Origin: Candidatus Nitrosopelagicus sp.
GTDB taxonomy: Archaea; Thermoproteota; Nitrososphaeria; Nitrososphaerales; Nitrosopumilaceae
Assembly (NCBI GenBank): GCA_018691945.1
Contig: JABHJJ010000126.1
Coordinates: 1-7,258, forward strand
Length of the DNA stretch: 7,258 nucleotides
Direction: 5' to 3'
In this document: positions 4,640-7,258 of the stretch, one piece after another
Position numbering within the stretch: the stretch's first letter is position 1
How the letters are laid out: each line of letters opens with the position of its first letter
Made by a program: the position numbers and the translations under genes
The notes under the pieces: generated by a model
The model's database searches: none
What the model was told of the DNA's origin: nothing
The model's input: the letters and a program-made list of their open reading frames with translations, nothing else

Positions 4640-6397
4640 CTATTTCTGATTTACTGTCTTTTTTTGCACTTTGTAGAGTGCAATAACTTCTTCATCTGTA
4701 GATGCATCTTCCGCATTCTTCTCAGTCCTAATCTTTCCTGTGAATTTTGGGAATCTTAACGCAAGTCCTGTATTCTCTTTAATTTTATCTGATGCTGTCT
4801 TATGAATTGGGCTTTGAGTGATCTCCGATGCAACAATTTCGATAACTAATTCTGGTTCAAACCACATGTCTGCTGCCATATCGCTAATAATTCTTGGATT
4901 TTTTTTCAGTGTAACTTTAGGTGAAAGAATTTGGTATAATTGATCTAAACTCTCATCTGAAAAACCTGTGCCAACTTTACATATGCTTGGAAAAACATCC
5001 TCTTCGTCATTATATGTTGCAAGTAATAATGTTCCATACTTTCCAGTACGTCTTCCTTTTCCAAAAAATGCTCCAATGACTACAAGGTCAAGACTATCTC
5101 CAAGATCATTTTGATATTCTCTTTTTAGTTTAAGCCAATTACTTCCTCTAATTCCTGCTCTATATGTTGAATTCAAATGCTTTAGCATCAATCCTTCACA
5201 TCCTGAATTAATTGAATTTTCCAAAACCTCTAAAATTTGTTCTTCGTTGTTTATAATTGACATTGGAATTAGTCTTGCAAAGTCATCTTCTTTGATAATT
5301 TTCTCCAATAATTTTCGTCTTTCCATATATTCCATCTCCATGCAATTTTTTCCATTTGAAAATAACACATCAAAGAAATTTACAGTGATAGGATATTTCG
5401 TCACTGCCTCATCAATCTCATACTTTCTTCTCCTATGCATTAATTCTTGAAATGGTAAAAAATCTCCGGAGTTAGTATTCATTGCTACTACTTCTGCTTC
5501 TAAAATAACATCGTCAGAAATAATTAATTTTGAAATTTTTTCAACGATGTCTGGATAGTATGAGGTAATGTTTTCTAAACTTCGAGAAAAAATCATTATT
5601 GTATCTTTTTGTTTATGTATCTGTGCACGTTCTCCATCTAACTTGTATTCTGCAGCAAAATCATTCTGAAATTTCTTTACTGTTTCCTCTCCACTCTTAA
5701 TTCTATCTGCTAACATTGGGCGAATTGGATTAAACAATTGAATCTGAAATTTTCTTATTTGCTCTATTCCTCCTGTTGAAACAACTTGGGCAACTTTTCC
5801 CAAATCACTTGAAACATTATATGCATTTTCAATAACTTCTCTATTCTCTTTTTCTCCCGTAAATGCTATTGCTAATGCATCCATGACTGTATTTTCTGCA
5901 ATCCCTAATCGTAATGTTCCGAGTAAAATTTTCAAAATAAATTTTGCTTCTTGCGGCGTTGCATCATTTAGTATGCTTGAAACATATCTCATCTTCATCT
6001 CTTGTGAACCTTTTCCTTCTAGATTTGAAATTTTGAGTAATGTCTCGTAAACTCTCTCCAGCGTAATTGTTTCTGATAAAAAAGTTGTCTGAATCTTTTG
6101 CTGTAAAATATTTTCCGCGGTCTGTCCTAAATCTCCTCCTTTGTTATAATCTTCCTCGATTTTTTTTAATGGTATGCCTGATGATTTTGACATTGCTTTC
6201 ATTACAAGCTTTTCTGCAATCCCAAGTTCTACCCCTTCAAAATTTGGTCTTAGTTTTCCCTGAATGAGATAAACAGCTTTTGAAATCACGTCTTCTGGAA
6301 TCTCTTTTATTAATTCTACTAGGATGTCTGTTAGCTCGAGTCGTTTACTTGTCGCTTCCATCTTCTGAAATGCGTCTGAAATAATTGAAAATTTCAT
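4640..6397 (-). CDS. lig: ATP-dependent DNA ligase (archaeal type)
   Basis: Seals nicks in duplex DNA, joining Okazaki fragments and finishing repair, via a ligase-AMP intermediate. The 585-residue length is standard for the archaeal/LIG1-like family. The helical DNA-binding domain is about 1-220. The adenylation domain holds motif I KLDGER at 252-257 (Lys252 takes the AMP), motif III around Glu302 (EAEVVAM), FFDVLF at 341-346, motif IV EGLMLK at 401-406 and motif V WLKLKREY at 421-428. The OB-fold domain (about 430-565) ends with motif VI: RFP at 548-550, then Arg557 and Lys560. Residues 103-107 (QTTFL) fall exactly where the Pyrococcus furiosus ligase has its QKSFF PCNA-binding motif. The ATG at 6397 gives the usual family N-terminus (MKFSIISDAFQKMEAT), with a TATA-like box 24 bases upstream. 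The divalent metal and ATP requirement is inferred from the family. Confidence 0.97.
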   Translation of the reverse strand: MKFSIISDAFQKMEATSKRLELTDILVELIKEIPEDVISKAVYLIQGKLRPNFEGVELGIAEKLVMKAMSKSSGIPLKKIEEDYNKGGDLGQTAENILQQKIQTTFLSETITLERVYETLLKISNLEGKGSQEMKMRYVSSILNDATPQEAKFILKILLGTLRLGIAENTVMDALAIAFTGEKENREVIENAYNVSSDLGKVAQVVSTGGIEQIRKFQIQLFNPIRPMLADRIKSGEETVKKFQNDFAAEYKLDGERAQIHKQKDTIMIFSRSLENITSYYPDIVEKISKLIISDDVILEAEVVAMNTNSGDFLPFQELMHRRRKYEIDEAVTKYPITVNFFDVLFSNGKNCMEMEYMERRKLLEKIIKEDDFARLIPMSIINNEEQILEVLENSINSGCEGLMLKHLNSTYRAGIRGSNWLKLKREYQNDLGDSLDLVVIGAFFGKGRRTGKYGTLLLATYNDEEDVFPSICKVGTGFSDESLDQLYQILSPKVTLKKNPRIISDMAADMWFEPELVIEIVASEITQSPIHKTASDKIKENTGLALRFPKFTGKIRTEKNAEDASTDEEVIALYKVQKKTVNQK

Positions 6398-6417
6398 GTA
6401 TTATTCTAGTTTTGATG

Positions 6418-6425
6418 TTTTATTT
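6418..6425 (-). promoter_or_regulatory. TATA-like box for the DNA ligase gene
   Basis: Minus-strand AAATAAAA is centred 24-25 bases before the ATG at 6397, in the 42-base gap after the membrane-protein gene. This fits a leaderless ligase transcript. No ribosome binding site is seen before the ATG. Confidence 0.4.
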
Positions 6426-6439
6426 GATTAACTTTTGTT

Positions 6440-6868
6440 CTAGATGTATCTGAACATAACTTTTTTTCGGTCTTTTTTAACGTCTGAGACTAGCGCAAAG
6501 TTGTTTAACGGATATGCCTCTTTGTATTGTTTCATAAAACTCCATGCTACATCATGATTTCTGAATTCAGTCCGTAGTCCTGGTAGTACTGTCTCTTTCC
6601 CATCAATATCGAATGCTACCACTGAGTATTGTTTAGGTCTGTTATGTGGCCGTGCTCTCAGAAACCATGACAATGCAAAACCAAACGCTGCTACTAAAAT
6701 GAAGCCTGCTCCAATATCTTTGAAAACTGGCCAGAAAATATCTGGAATAGTCTGACTAAATAATTGAACAACAATATGTGAAAACGTCAATACTGCGGCA
6801 ATTGTTATTGCAATCTTTGTTATACTATGCGAAAAGAATGAAAATTGAAATTCATATCTTGAAATCAT
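6440..6868 (-). CDS. Two-TM membrane protein with small soluble C-terminal domain, function unknown
   Basis: A 142-residue protein that I do not recognise. Two hydrophobic helices lie at about 17-37 and 51-70. The second is followed by a basic run (RARPHNRPK, 71-79), so by the positive-inside rule both ends should face the cytoplasm, leaving a short external loop (about 38-50). Residues 80-142 form a small soluble domain: a strand YSVVAFDIDG, a TVLPGLRTEF segment, a helix around 106-118 and a basic C-terminus. The look is of a domain that binds or displays something at the membrane, but no known catalytic motif is visible. The start at ATG 6868 has a TATA-like box about 27 bases upstream. The stop is 42 bases before the ligase gene, which seems to have its own promoter. 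Confidence 0.75.
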   Translation of the reverse strand: MISRYEFQFSFFSHSITKIAITIAAVLTFSHIVVQLFSQTIPDIFWPVFKDIGAGFILVAAFGFALSWFLRARPHNRPKQYSVVAFDIDGKETVLPGLRTEFRNHDVAWSFMKQYKEAYPLNNFALVSDVKKDRKKVMFRYI

Positions 6869-6891
6869 CTGCTATGTTTACACCTACAATT

Positions 6892-6900
6892 GATTTAATC
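6892..6900 (-). promoter_or_regulatory. TATA-like box for the two-TM protein gene
   Basis: Minus-strand GATTAAATC lies about 27 bases before the ATG at 6868 in a 53-base gap. The spacing fits a leaderless archaeal transcript. Confidence 0.4.
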
Positions 6901-6921
6901 TTTTCCTAAAAAACTATTATC

Positions 6922-7251
6922 TTAGTCTGGATCTTCATAATTTTCTTTTCTTTCACTGGAATTTGATTTTGAATCCATTGGGACCATTTTTTCTTTGACT
7001 ACACTCATTCTATCTTTGTATCCTTCTGCATATTCTAACTCATCTGGGACTAGTGTTGCTGGGTGAATGAATCCTTGACTTCTAATCGCTAATGCCTTTA
7101 TTGTTGCTTGCTCTCTTATGTAATCCCAATCTGGAGTTGAGAATCCGTCAAATGGACCCGTAAATTTTCCATCATGCATGCTGAAAACAAGTGATTCAAC
7201 AATTGGAATACAGAAATTGATTGTTGCTGCAGAATTTAATTTCACAGGCAT
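6922..7251 (-). CDS. Protein of unknown function, probably cut at its 5' end by the window
   Basis: 109 residues are visible from the ATG at 7251, but the frame stays open to the right edge (two more codons, Pro and Leu), so the true start may lie outside. I do not recognise the family. Seen here: a mildly hydrophobic beginning (INFCIPIVESLVFSM, 11-25) too short and broken for a clear membrane segment, a Gly/Phe/Pro-rich GKFTGPFDGFSTPDWD stretch (28-43), a helix with IREQATIKALAIRSQ (45-59), a conserved-looking GFIHPATLVPDELEY segment (60-74), and a charged, Ser/Lys/Glu-rich, probably disordered tail (from about 93). It ends 53 bases before the two-TM gene in the same direction. The low-complexity tail and even codon use fit a real gene. 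Confidence 0.65.
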   Translation of the reverse strand: MPVKLNSAATINFCIPIVESLVFSMHDGKFTGPFDGFSTPDWDYIREQATIKALAIRSQGFIHPATLVPDELEYAEGYKDRMSVVKEKMVPMDSKSNSSERKENYEDPD

Positions 7252-7258
7252 TAGTGGC

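Noticed and set aside
5247..6267. Plus-strand frames opposite the ligase gene (5247-5450 and 6067-6267)
   Set aside because: Antisense shadows with apparent membrane character caused by charged codons read in reverse; no promoter-like signal.
4640..6397. Possible virus-derived or repair-specific (LigD-type) ligase
   Set aside because: Full length, normal helical N-terminal domain and all motifs of the replicative archaeal ligase; no polymerase or nuclease domain.

Overview
The window looks like chromosomal DNA of an ammonia-oxidising archaeon (Nitrososphaerota, formerly Thaumarchaeota), most likely close to Nitrosopumilus. This is an inference. It rests on low G+C, very tight gene packing with mostly no Shine-Dalgarno sites, A/T-rich TATA-like boxes about 24-30 bases before start codons (the leaderless pattern), an archaeal ATP-dependent DNA ligase, an archaeal tRNA-splicing endonuclease, and small proteins with no recognisable family. 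No rRNA, tRNA, CRISPR array or mobile element was seen.

Layout. (1) Positions 1-515, plus strand: the 3' part of a TauE/SafE-type membrane permease, whose start lies outside the window. (2) Positions 487-2744, minus strand: a two-gene unit of a roughly 580-residue tandem-SDR protein followed two bases later by a degenerate MaoC-like hotdog protein. The hotdog gene ends tail to tail inside the permease gene. (3) Positions 2787-3397, plus strand: two small unrecognised genes two bases apart, transcribed divergently from the SDR gene. (4) Positions 3394-7258, minus strand: five genes in transcription order, namely an unrecognised protein (probably cut by the window edge), a two-TM membrane protein, ATP-dependent DNA ligase, a DUF47/PhoU-like protein, and tRNA-splicing endonuclease EndA. 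The endA stop and the stop of the opposing small gene share the same four bases, CTAG.

The most interesting gene is the tandem-SDR protein. Its architecture and several local motifs resemble the C-terminal (malonyl-CoA reductase) half of the bifunctional Chloroflexus enzyme, as I remember that sequence. Ammonia-oxidising archaea run the 3-hydroxypropionate/4-hydroxybutyrate cycle, which needs a malonyl-CoA reductase. As far as I know, that step is not firmly assigned to a gene in this group. The protein is therefore a candidate, but the usual catalytic YxxxK lysine is a glutamine, so another role is possible. The ligase-DUF47-endA block looks like ordinary housekeeping. Start codons of two genes (SDR and endA) are better placed at TTG codons than at the longest open frame.
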